Shown: piece after piece, positions 56,351 through 64,000 of the stretch
Layout: every line of letters begins with the position of its first letter
Numbering within the stretch: position 1 is the first letter of the stretch
Assembly (NCBI GenBank): GCA_013288645.1
Contig: JABDBL010000007.1
Span: 1 to 64,000, forward strand
DNA: 64,000 bases
Reading direction: 5' to 3'
DNA from: Candidatus Melainabacteria bacterium
GTDB taxonomy: Bacteria > Cyanobacteriota > Vampirovibrionia > Obscuribacterales > Obscuribacteraceae
The notes under the pieces: generated by a model
The model's database searches: none
What the model was told of the DNA's origin: nothing
Seen by the model: only the letters and a program-made list of their open reading frames with translations
Program-made: the position numbers and the translations under genes

Positions 56351-57295
56351 ATGCAGAGTGAGAAATTGACATCTAGAACCCCACTGTTACTTACAATAAC
56401 AGTGATACTGCTTGTGGTGTTGCGCATAGCGGTTTGGTCTGTGGAAACTTCTAAAACACAAGAGCCAGATGGCATTAAATGGCAAGAACCTTCTAAGGCT
56501 GATCTTGCTGGTATTAGCGACTATCAACCGAAATTGGTGTTCTATTATTTTTGTGAAGAGAACTCAGAACCTTGCCGAAGAGTTAATCATGGTGCTCTTC
56601 TCAACAAAAACGTGGTTAAATTAGTTAATGATAGTTTCCTGCCTATAAGGGTGTTAAGTCAACCGGGTACAGAATTGAGTAAGGAACTGCAGCAGAGATT
56701 TGGTGTGTCGATGTGTCCGGCTTTTGTGATAGCGCTGCCAAATGGTAATGAAATCGGGATGCAAGAAGGTTATTTTGGTATGAGTGCTAGGAACTTATTG
56801 TCTTTTATCAAATACTGTAAGCAGAGAAAAGAATATGTAGCTGGATTAGATTATTTGAGTCACGATCAATATGAACAGGCAGCGCAAGCATTGCAAACAT
56901 GGTTTCAAACAAAGGACAGGTTCGATTCACAAGCGTTAGACGGGGCGCTTTTTTGTGCTTTGGCTCACATGATGCTTTTTAGAGAAAATGCAGCTCAGCA
57001 GGTACTTGCAAAAATTAGAAATAGCCAATATGAAAACGATTCAAATTGGCCCCAACCTCTGGTGCAATTTTTGTTGGGAAAACTGAGCGCTACGGACTTA
57101 TTACGGATGTGCGATCATCAAGATAACAGACAATCACAGTCCCTTTACTTTACGGGTATGATCGAACTTAGGAATGGCAATTTGCAAGGTGCTGTAAACA
57201 ATTTTAGACAGGTTGATAAAATCAATGAGGTCTCACCAGAAATCCGTAGTTTAATTAATGGACAACTAAGTATAACAGGCAACCCTAAAAACTAA
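56351..57295 (+). CDS. Membrane-anchored thioredoxin-like/TPR protein
   Basis: A 314-residue protein with an N-terminal helix (LLLTITVILLVVLRIAVW). A thioredoxin-like domain (about residues 50-160) has KLVFYYFCEENSEPCRRVNH and the cis-proline region VSMCPAFVIALPNG. The two cysteines are six residues apart instead of the usual two, so redox function is doubtful. The C-terminal half has TPR-like pairs (SHDQYEQAAQALQTWFQ, NGNLQGAVNNFRQVDK). It ends the ABC operon and may act outside the inner membrane. Confidence 0.75.
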   Translation: MQSEKLTSRTPLLLTITVILLVVLRIAVWSVETSKTQEPDGIKWQEPSKADLAGISDYQPKLVFYYFCEENSEPCRRVNHGALLNKNVVKLVNDSFLPIRVLSQPGTELSKELQQRFGVSMCPAFVIALPNGNEIGMQEGYFGMSARNLLSFIKYCKQRKEYVAGLDYLSHDQYEQAAQALQTWFQTKDRFDSQALDGALFCALAHMMLFRENAAQQVLAKIRNSQYENDSNWPQPLVQFLLGKLSATDLLRMCDHQDNRQSQSLYFTGMIELRNGNLQGAVNNFRQVDKINEVSPEIRSLINGQLSITGNPKN

Positions 57296-57307
57296 TGCAG
57301 AAAGGTG

Positions 57308-58306
57308 TTAACGATATCTTGAATTGGTCCGCTTTATATTTTTTTGCACTAACAGCCCTGACTTCACGAGCTTTTCGGGCTCGCAGGATATTTCTTTGTG
57401 AAAAGTACAATTGAGCTCATCGCGTGAATCGCCTTGACTTATGATCATGGTAGTTGAAGTACCACCATCGCAATTTAATGCCTGCTTGCAACCTAACTCC
57501 TGCATCATCTTAGCTAGTTCCTCTAAAGTGACGCCGGATGAGAATGAGTCTTGCTTTTTGTCTGCAACTGCTAGGAGCAAAATATGGTTATCTCTGGTGA
57601 TACCAATGGCAGTGCGGGCAGCTTTTTTGTGAGATCCAATAGAATCGAACAACTTGCCATCAGTTGACTTACGAACAAAAGCTTCTTCTGCATCAGTGAC
57701 TTTGGGCAATAATCTTGGGCCGGCTTGCAGAGAGTGGACCAATGTCCAGCCGCTGGGAATCGGATCTGTATGTGACATAATACTAGCTTTTAGCTTGCCA
57801 TCTTTATCAGCCATAATGCGAAATTCACTGCGATTAAAGATAGTTTCTAAATAAGGCGCAAGTTCAGGGTTGTTAACAAGAGCCTTATTGGTTTTTGGGT
57901 CGCATTGATCTTTGCCCTGAATTACTATATAGCTTGTACTTTCACCATTACTGAGATTAAAGAAACCGCCATTAATTCCGGCTAGCGCCTTCTGTTCTTT
58001 AACTACTCTAGATACGGTATTTGGGTGATCATTAAAGAACGGTTTGAGCACGTAACTGCGGTCATTTAAGTCTAAAACTAACAATGAAGCTCGGCTACCG
58101 TTTTCAGTTTTGATGCGGTAGAATCTGAGCGATTGACTAATAGAATATTCAGCGTCAGAATGCTGTTCTTCCCAGCATTTTTTAAAGTCATTCTCTTCTT
58201 CAGCAGTTAAAGCTCTTTGTGCACAGATAAAAAGATTGCTACTTAATAGAGCAATTACTGCTAATGTTCTACAGAATTTTTGTAAGTTATATTTTTGCCA
58301 GCACAT
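57308..58306 (-). CDS. Phosphodiester glycosidase-family protein
   Basis: A 332-residue exported protein with signal sequence (TLAVIALLSSNLFICAQRALT). It matches the NAGPA-type phosphodiester glycosidase domain: LAGINGGFFNLSNGES, GPRLLPKV, KKAARTAIGITRDNHILLLAV and LNCDGGTSTTMI. Family members cleave or bind sugar-phosphodiesters; bacterial ones are often linked to envelope polymers and exopolysaccharide. Signature Asp and Gly residues are present. Confidence 0.85.
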   Translation of the reverse strand: MCWQKYNLQKFCRTLAVIALLSSNLFICAQRALTAEEENDFKKCWEEQHSDAEYSISQSLRFYRIKTENGSRASLLVLDLNDRSYVLKPFFNDHPNTVSRVVKEQKALAGINGGFFNLSNGESTSYIVIQGKDQCDPKTNKALVNNPELAPYLETIFNRSEFRIMADKDGKLKASIMSHTDPIPSGWTLVHSLQAGPRLLPKVTDAEEAFVRKSTDGKLFDSIGSHKKAARTAIGITRDNHILLLAVADKKQDSFSSGVTLEELAKMMQELGCKQALNCDGGTSTTMIISQGDSRDELNCTFHKEISCEPEKLVKSGLLVQKNIKRTNSRYR

Positions 58307-58390
58307 AGACTTATTCTTCCCAATAATTGCTAGATACGTACACTTTTATAGGTATTTTAATGCAATGTTATACTAGTTAACGAAATTAAG

Positions 58391-59500
58391 GTGTACTTTA
58401 ATACAATGTGCTTTTACCGCAGCTTTATCAGACCGCTATTATTCAGATTTGACCCTGAGCAGTCACATTATTTGGCTCATGAAGTGATAGCTAAGTATTT
58501 ACCGCTTATCGCTTCCTTTGCTAAGAAGTTTATTTACCAAAGAGATGATTTGCAAACCGTTTTTTTTGGTAAGACTTTATCTAATCCAATTGGCCTGGCG
58601 GCTGGCTTTGATAAAAATGGTGATTTAGTTCATGCTCTAAAGTATTTGGGTTTTGGTTATGCTGAAATTGGCAGCATTTCGGCTCAATCCCACGAAGGTA
58701 ACCCAGAACCCCGCCTATGGCGTTTACCAGCTGATAATGCATTGATTAATTGGCTGGGATTGAATAGCGAAGGCGCTATAACGATAGCGGAGAAGTTAGC
58801 TACCAGTAAGTTCTCCTTACCGGTTGGTATTAATATCGTCAAATCAAATAAACCTGATATTAAAAGTGATACGGCAGTGGAAGATTTACTTTTTACTTTT
58901 AGAACAATTAGGCATCTACCCATTTTGTATGTCGTTGTAAATATTAGTTGTGTGAATACGCCAGATGGTATTTTGCAAGAAACTAATATTTTGGCTTCGT
59001 TTCTTGAAAGCATTGATCGTGAGAATCCGAACAAATTGCCTATCTTGATTAAATTATCAGAGGATGGTAATGATGAGTTAATAGAAAAGATAGTTGAAAT
59101 AGGCAAGCAATTTTCCATTGCTGGTTATATTTGTGGTAATACTTCTCGCCAAAGACCACCTTTAAAAACAGAGAAGCATATAGTGGATGGCATAGAGAAT
59201 GGTGGCTTAAGTGGTCCGCCCATCAAACAATTAGTTCTGCCACTCTGTCGGAAAGTTTATCAATTGAAGACGCCTGATCAAATTATAATTAGTAATGGTG
59301 GCATTGCTAATGGGCAAGACGCCTATGATTACATTCGTGCCGGTTCTTCACTTGTACAGTTATACACAGCACTAGTGTATGAAGGTCCAAGCCTAGTTAG
59401 AAATATATGCGAAGAATTATCCTCACTACTTAGAAGAGATAATTTGACACTAAGTCAGGCAGTGGGTGTGGGTTGTTCAAAGAGAGCATCCGTAAGCTAG
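58391..59500 (+). CDS. pyrD: Dihydroorotate dehydrogenase, class 2-like
   Basis: A 369-residue enzyme of pyrimidine synthesis (dihydroorotate to orotate). GTG start; ATG 58406 is possible. Class 2 features: an N-terminal membrane-binding helical part (YRSFIRPLLFRFDPEQSHYL), SNPIGLAAGFDKNGDLVHAL, GNPEPRLWRLPADNALINWLG, ENGGLSGPPIKQL, and a FMN-phosphate loop AGSSLVQLYTALVYEGP. Odd point: the catalytic-base motif, NISSPNT in E. coli, reads NISCVNT, with Cys187 where class 2 enzymes have Ser. Cysteine there is the class 1 base. The fold calls class 2; the residue does not. Confidence 0.9.
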   Translation: MYFNTMCFYRSFIRPLLFRFDPEQSHYLAHEVIAKYLPLIASFAKKFIYQRDDLQTVFFGKTLSNPIGLAAGFDKNGDLVHALKYLGFGYAEIGSISAQSHEGNPEPRLWRLPADNALINWLGLNSEGAITIAEKLATSKFSLPVGINIVKSNKPDIKSDTAVEDLLFTFRTIRHLPILYVVVNISCVNTPDGILQETNILASFLESIDRENPNKLPILIKLSEDGNDELIEKIVEIGKQFSIAGYICGNTSRQRPPLKTEKHIVDGIENGGLSGPPIKQLVLPLCRKVYQLKTPDQIIISNGGIANGQDAYDYIRAGSSLVQLYTALVYEGPSLVRNICEELSSLLRRDNLTLSQAVGVGCSKRASVS

Positions 59501-59542
59501 CTTCTAGATAATATCAAATTTTTTCTAACTGTTGCTAATTTG

Positions 59543-61042
59543 CTAGTCTGCTACGTTAACCCAAACGCTCTTGATGTTTGTATAGAGATCAATAGAGTGT
59601 TTGCCCAATTCACGACCATAGCCGCTCATCTTATAACCACCAAATGGCACAGCTGGATCAAGAACGTTGTAGCAGTTAACCCAAACAGTACCGGCTTTAA
59701 TTTTTGCGGCTAATTTATGAGCTTTCTTCACATCGCGTGTCCAAACTGCTCCGGAGAGCCCGAAAGTAGTTTTATTAGCTTGCTCAGCTACTTCTTCTAC
59801 ACTTGTAAATGGTATTACAGCTAATACCGGACCAAATACTTCTTCTTGAGCAATGCGCATATTGTTATTGACGCCTTCGAAAATAGTAGGCTTAATGTAA
59901 TAACCTTTTTCCAGGTCACCTTTAGGGGCATCACCGCCGCAAACGAGTTTAGCTCCTTCTTTCTGAGCAATACCTATGTAACTTAAAATGCGTTCTTGTT
60001 GTTCTTTCGATACTTGAGGTCCAATTTGAGTATTTTCGTCAATGCCTGGACCTTGGCGCATTTTATTTACGCGTTCGGTTAATTTAGTCATAAACTGATC
60101 ATGGACAGATTTTTCTAAAAATAATCTTGATCCGGCACAACACACTTGCCCCTGATTAAAGAAAATACCGGTAATGGCACCACGTACAGCAGCATCAATA
60201 TCAGCATCGGCGAATACTATATTCGGTGCTTTGCCACCTAGTTCGAGTGATACACGTTTGAGATTTCCTAATGATGCTTTGAGTATTTCACGCCCAGTTT
60301 TGTCTTCGCCGGTAAAAGCTATTTTGTCTACATCCATGTGGTTAGCAAGAAATTCACCAGCCGAATTAGGTCCAAGCCCGGTGACAATATTGAGTACGCC
60401 TTCTGGAATACCAGCTTCCAAAGCTAATTCACCTATGTATAAAGCAGACAAAGGAGTCTGTTCTGCAGGTTTAAGAATTACTGTATTGCCGCATGATAGA
60501 GCTGGTCCTAATTTCCAGGCAGCCATAAGCATAGGAAAATTCCATGGAATGATTTGTCCTACAACGCCTACTGGTTCTCTTAATGTATAAGTGAAAAAAT
60601 TATTGTTGACATTGATTGTCTCGCCTTCAATTTTTGTTGCCCAACCAGCATAATAACGAAAAGTTTCAATCGCAGAAGGTACGTCCATATAAGTGGATTC
60701 TTTGATCGGTTTGCCATTGTCGAGCGTTTCTAGTTGAGCCAGTTCCTTAGCGTGTTTTTCTATTAAATCGGCTAGTTTGTAAAGACAATGAGCCCGCTCG
60801 GCGGCAGTCATTTTATTGCGCCAGGGTCCGGTCTCAAAAGCTTTACGGGCAGCTTTTACAGCTTTGTCTATGTCTGCTTTGCCACCTTCTTGAATTTTAG
60901 CCAGAACTTCACCAGTAGCAGGGTTCAAAGTATCAAATGTTTTGCCGGATTCTGCATCTGCCCATTTACCGTCAATCAATAATTTTTTTGGCTTGGATAA
61001 GAATTGTTTGCAAAGCAGCTCTTGTTCTTTGACTAAAGACAT
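59543..61042 (-). CDS. NAD(P)+-dependent aldehyde dehydrogenase
   Basis: A 499-residue ALDH1/2-like enzyme oxidising aldehydes to acids. Start chosen at ATG 61042, 9 nt from GGAGG; a TTG two codons upstream is too close to that site. Conserved parts are IIPWNFPMLMAAWKLGPAL, VSLELGGKAPNIVF (general-base Glu) and NQGQVCCAGSR, with catalytic Cys301 or 302, and EEVFGPVLAVIPF. VPFGGYKMSGYGRELG near the end is typical of betaine/retinal-type ALDHs. Substrate not determinable. Confidence 0.93.
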   Translation of the reverse strand: MSLVKEQELLCKQFLSKPKKLLIDGKWADAESGKTFDTLNPATGEVLAKIQEGGKADIDKAVKAARKAFETGPWRNKMTAAERAHCLYKLADLIEKHAKELAQLETLDNGKPIKESTYMDVPSAIETFRYYAGWATKIEGETINVNNNFFTYTLREPVGVVGQIIPWNFPMLMAAWKLGPALSCGNTVILKPAEQTPLSALYIGELALEAGIPEGVLNIVTGLGPNSAGEFLANHMDVDKIAFTGEDKTGREILKASLGNLKRVSLELGGKAPNIVFADADIDAAVRGAITGIFFNQGQVCCAGSRLFLEKSVHDQFMTKLTERVNKMRQGPGIDENTQIGPQVSKEQQERILSYIGIAQKEGAKLVCGGDAPKGDLEKGYYIKPTIFEGVNNNMRIAQEEVFGPVLAVIPFTSVEEVAEQANKTTFGLSGAVWTRDVKKAHKLAAKIKAGTVWVNCYNVLDPAVPFGGYKMSGYGRELGKHSIDLYTNIKSVWVNVAD

Positions 61043-61156
61043 AATCAAAATCCTCCGACTAAACTTGTGCGGCTATTTCACTTGCACCATCAATATATAT
61101 TATACGGGTAAATGAACTAAAAGCAGAGATTTAAGATAATTCTGCACCTATCATGA

Positions 61157-61176
61157 CATCAGTGGTTTGACTGATG
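61157..61176 (-). terminator. Hairpin after ftsH
   Basis: CATCAGT and ACTGATG form a perfect 7-bp stem with a 6-nt loop about 24 bp past the ftsH stop. There is no clear T-run, so this is only a weak terminator candidate. Confidence 0.3.
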
Positions 61177-61199
61177 AATTTGATTGTTAGAAGCCGAGC

Positions 61200-63176
61200 T
61201 TATGCAAATTTTGGTTTTAAGCCAGGTTTAGAGTCTGGTGATTCTGGGTTTTTGCTAGTGTTTGGTTGCGATGGACTAGTTTCATCAACCTTGACAGCCG
61301 TCGCCGGCGGCGTGCCACCACCGTCGGTGCCGTGAGATTTGTCTTCGGTTATCCAGCCTAATTTGCGGCTTGTTTCCTCAATTATGGCATCGACATCTTT
61401 TCGATCTAAAGTTTCTTTTTCTAACAAAACAGAGACGATAGCGTCCATGTGTGGCCGATATTTTTCAATTAAAGCTTTGACGCGCAAATATTGTTCGTCG
61501 ATAAATCTTTTTACTTCTTCATCGATAATACTGGCTACTTGCTCACCATAATCACGCTCATGTCCAAAATCGCGGCCTAAGAAAACCTGGTCATGGCGCT
61601 TGCCAAAAGTCATTGGTCCTAATCTATCACTCATACCAAATTCAGTTACCATGCGTCTTGCTAACTTGGTTGCTTTTTCTAAGTCATCGTGAGCGCCGGT
61701 TGTAATTTCGCCATAAACAACTTCTTCGGCCACGCGTCCACCGAGGCTGACACCAATTTGGTCAATTAATTGTGAGCGTGTTTGAGTAAGAATATCCTCT
61801 TCTGGGAAGAACATGGTTAGTCCTAAGGCAAATCCACGCGGGATGATACTTACTTTATGCAAGGGATGAGCATGTTCAAGCAAGACACACATTAGAGCAT
61901 GACCACATTCGTGATATGCAGTCATCGCTTTTTCTTTTGCCGCAATAATGCGTGTTTTCTTTTCTGGACCTGCTACTACTTTGTCTATGGCCAATTCTAA
62001 ATCAATCATTTCTATCTCGCGCTTATTGGACCTAGCGGCTAGAAGAGCTGCTTCGTTAATTAAGTTAGATAGATCAGCCCCAGTAAAACCCGGTGTGCGT
62101 TTAGCTAATATTTTAAGCTCGATATCTTTACCCAAAGGCTTGCCTTTAGCATGCACAGAAAGAATTTGTTCACGTCCTAGAACGTCAGGACGGTCTATAA
62201 CCACCTGTCTATCAAAGCGGCCTGGCCTTAACAATGCTGAGTCAAGAATGTCTGGTCTGTTTGTAGCAGCGACGACTATAATGCCCGAGACGCCTTCGAA
62301 GCCATCCATTTCAACTAATAATTGATTTAAAGTTTGTTCGCGCTCGTCATGTCCACCGCCGAGACCAGCACCACGCTGTCTACCTACAGCATCGATTTCA
62401 TCTACAAAAACGATACAAGGAGCGTGTTTCTTGGCTTGATCAAATAAGTCTCGCACACGAGAGGCACCGACTCCGACAAACATTTCAACGAAATCAGAAC
62501 CTGAAATACTAAAGAAGGGCACTCCAGCTTCGCCAGCTACAGCTTTAGCTAGTAAAGTTTTTCCGGTACCAGGGGCGCCAACTAGGAGCACGCCGCGAGG
62601 GATTCGGGCTCCCAAAGCTTGGAATTTCTCGGGGTTTTTTAGAAAGTCAACTATTTCTTGTAATTCTTGTTTGGCTTCGTCTATACCTGCAACATCAGAA
62701 AAACTTACTTTAACTTTGTTGTCTACCATTAATTTGGCTCTGCTGCGGCCAAAGCTCATTGCTTGATTCCCACCACTCTGGGCGCTGCGAAACATAAACA
62801 AAAACCCAACTAATAATAGAATTGGCAAAAAGAATGAGCTAAGCATACTGAACCAGAAGCTTGATTTATCCGGCTCTCTGACATCAAGAGTGATACCAGC
62901 CTTATTTAGCTCTGTTATAAGAGATTCTTTCGACTCAATAGGTACAATAACAGAACGTTCACGCTCGCTACCGGTCATTTTAACTTGCACGGTAGAGTCG
63001 CCATTAGTGATAATCACTTTGGAAACATTTTCGGCCTTACCGCTTTGAAGTAAAGAAAGTAATTGTGTATAGGTTAATGGTTCTTCTTTCCTGCTAAATG
63101 AAGTCAGAGAAAAAACCAAAATAAATAAGATTAATAGTAAAAAGAAAACGGCTCCAGGAGTTCCGTACTTCTTCAT
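61200..63176 (-). CDS. ftsH: ATP-dependent zinc metalloprotease FtsH
   Basis: A 658-residue membrane AAA+ protease. Two N-terminal helices ([30 protein letters not shown]) enclose a periplasmic domain. The AAA module has Walker [14 protein letters not shown], Walker [13 protein letters not shown], and SRH with [17 protein letters not shown]. The zinc site is HECGH near residue 421 in [12 protein letters not shown]. The C-terminal tail is Pro/Ser/Lys-rich. FtsH degrades membrane and regulatory proteins. The tilS gene lies upstream on the same strand, an order common in Firmicutes and some other phyla. Confidence 0.97.
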   Translation of the reverse strand: MKKYGTPGAVFFLLLILFILVFSLTSFSRKEEPLTYTQLLSLLQSGKAENVSKVIITNGDSTVQVKMTGSERERSVIVPIESKESLITELNKAGITLDVREPDKSSFWFSMLSSFFLPILLLVGFLFMFRSAQSGGNQAMSFGRSRAKLMVDNKVKVSFSDVAGIDEAKQELQEIVDFLKNPEKFQALGARIPRGVLLVGAPGTGKTLLAKAVAGEAGVPFFSISGSDFVEMFVGVGASRVRDLFDQAKKHAPCIVFVDEIDAVGRQRGAGLGGGHDEREQTLNQLLVEMDGFEGVSGIIVVAATNRPDILDSALLRPGRFDRQVVIDRPDVLGREQILSVHAKGKPLGKDIELKILAKRTPGFTGADLSNLINEAALLAARSNKREIEMIDLELAIDKVVAGPEKKTRIIAAKEKAMTAYHECGHALMCVLLEHAHPLHKVSIIPRGFALGLTMFFPEEDILTQTRSQLIDQIGVSLGGRVAEEVVYGEITTGAHDDLEKATKLARRMVTEFGMSDRLGPMTFGKRHDQVFLGRDFGHERDYGEQVASIIDEEVKRFIDEQYLRVKALIEKYRPHMDAIVSVLLEKETLDRKDVDAIIEETSRKLGWITEDKSHGTDGGGTPPATAVKVDETSPSQPNTSKNPESPDSKPGLKPKFA

Positions 63177-63463
63177 CTCTAATGCTCCACTGTTGCCAAA
63201 ACTTGATTATAACACGCTAAATATATTAATCCAAACTACTAAAAATCAGGTTAGGCTCTGCCTAATTCTAGAAAGCTGGAAGGGTTGGGCGTATTGGGAA
63301 ACACACCTTAGCTATCAGCTTATATCTTTATACCTTCGCAAGGCGATTGTTTATCAATTTCTTTCTTATTTAGGGGATTATTCAAAGACAAATGGCTCAG
63401 TTAAGCTTAAATTCTTAGTAAAATGTTCAATCAGTAAAGTTAAAATCGCCTGTTATAAGACTC
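63177..63463. other. tilS-ftsH intergenic region with hairpin
   Basis: 287 bp that hold no supported gene. A perfect hairpin TTAGGC-tct-GCCTAA lies at 63251-63265; read on the minus strand it is followed shortly by TGATTTTT, so it could terminate tilS transcripts. The rest probably holds the ftsH promoter. Confidence 0.35.
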
Positions 63464-64000
63464 TTAAAGCTTGTCTAGCAAGCCTTGCCGCCATCTGAGT
63501 ATATGTGAAGGGGCGTCAATTACTTTAATTTTTTCACTCATACCAATGCCTGGTAACCAGATTACTTCTTCCTGGTCCGCTAAAAGTACTTGAGGATAAA
63601 AAGGATGGTTGCCGTTTTTATGAGTGTGTAAATACTTTTTTAGCTTAACCAATTGAGACATACCTAAAGGCTGAATCCTATCGCCTGCTTGGCGTTGCCG
63701 AACTACAAGGGGAGGTTTAATCCTAGATAAATCGGTAAATATTGTTTGTCCGTCTGATCCGATTTGTAAAGGATTTTTGACAGCTGAAATGCGGCAAGAG
63801 CTCTTTTGATAAGTTTCTACAAGCAGTTCTGAATTAATCTCCGGCAAAAAGTTTATACCTGGAATATTGACCGATAAAGGTTCAAATTGTTTATCGTTGG
63901 CTGATTCGTTTAATTTTTGCCATAAAAATTTGTCAGCCACTCGTTTGATACGCCAGAGCTTGTTCAGATTAAGATAAAGAGGTTGAGCAGCGACTGAAAG
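63464..64000 (-). CDS. tilS: tRNA(Ile)-lysidine synthase, C-terminal part
   Basis: The frame stays open to the window edge, so the gene's 5' part, with the ATP-binding SGGxDS loop, lies outside. Visible are the C-terminal domains: PPLVVRQRQAGDRIQPLGMS, then VKLKKYLHTHK and the closing VIWLPGIGMSEKIKV, which is the TilS C-terminal domain pattern (R-x-R-x-x-G-D-R ... K-K-x-x). TilS makes lysidine at the wobble base of tRNA-Ile(CAU), changing it from Met to Ile reading. About 178 residues are present. Confidence 0.9.
   Translation of the reverse strand, partial: LSVAAQPLYLNLNKLWRIKRVADKFLWQKLNESANDKQFEPLSVNIPGINFLPEINSELLVETYQKSSCRISAVKNPLQIGSDGQTIFTDLSRIKPPLVVRQRQAGDRIQPLGMSQLVKLKKYLHTHKNGNHPFYPQVLLADQEEVIWLPGIGMSEKIKVIDAPSHILRWRQGLLDKL

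Noticed and set aside
56900-56960. GGTTCGATTC stretch resembling a tRNA T-arm
   Set aside because: It lies within the thioredoxin/TPR coding sequence and no acceptor, D or anticodon arm can be formed around it.
63193-63498. Plus-strand open frame of 101 codons between ftsH and tilS
   Set aside because: No ribosome site, no recognisable protein character, and it runs into the end of tilS on the opposite strand.

Overview
The window looks like a chromosomal piece of a low-GC, double-membraned bacterium. It carries an RND metal exporter, two beta-barrel-type outer-membrane proteins, lipoprotein and secretion signals, and an FtsH/TilS pair. The ATP synthase beta and epsilon genes stand apart from the other ATP synthase genes, and the GyrA C-terminal box has the form QRRNTRG. 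Both traits are familiar from Cyanobacteriota, so my best guess is a non-photosynthetic relative (Vampirovibrionia/Melainabacteria, possibly Obscuribacterales-like). That is inference; nothing in the window proves the taxon, and I saw no photosynthesis, tRNA, rRNA, CRISPR or complete transposon features.

Layout. 0.2-7 kb: an octapeptide-repeat secreted protein, a VIT-type Fe/Mn transporter, then a tightly coupled four-gene operon (CooC/MinD-like ATPase, Y4yA/SbnH-like PLP decarboxylase, SbnA-like synthase fused to rhodanese, SufS-like desulfurase) behind a 23-bp Fur/Zur-type palindrome. This operon is the strongest candidate for an undescribed system. 7-12.4 kb: a convergent CzcA-type divalent-cation exporter with its membrane-fusion lipoprotein, a TPR protein and a tiny acidic-tailed protein. 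13-21 kb: envelope and secreted proteins, including a GT2/epimerase pair, a porin, and a seven-repeat beta-propeller between two small paralogues.

21-34 kb is a potassium and cation region. It holds two APC/KimA-like permeases around a kdp operon in the order 27-residue micro-ORF, kdpF, kdpA, kdpB, kdpC, kdpD. Both micro-ORFs were found by reading the sequence. KdpD stops after its GAF domain and has no kinase domain. A UPF0016 Mn/Ca exporter and an orphan OmpR-type regulator follow. 35-42.5 kb has gyrA and lysS, divergent around a 97-bp tandem repeat, and a PAS histidine kinase. 42.7-51.5 kb is accessory: a RES/Xre-type toxin-antitoxin pair, then a duplicated membrane TPR gene flanking a GT-C glycosyltransferase and an SGNH-like protein. 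One edge of the duplication coincides with a truncated sialate O-acetylesterase.

51.6-64 kb is mostly housekeeping: atpD, a ClpP-family protease unexpectedly placed between atpD and atpC, an ABC exporter with a thioredoxin/TPR protein, a phosphodiester glycosidase, pyrD (with an unusual active-site Cys), an aldehyde dehydrogenase, ftsH and the 3' part of tilS, which runs off the window.
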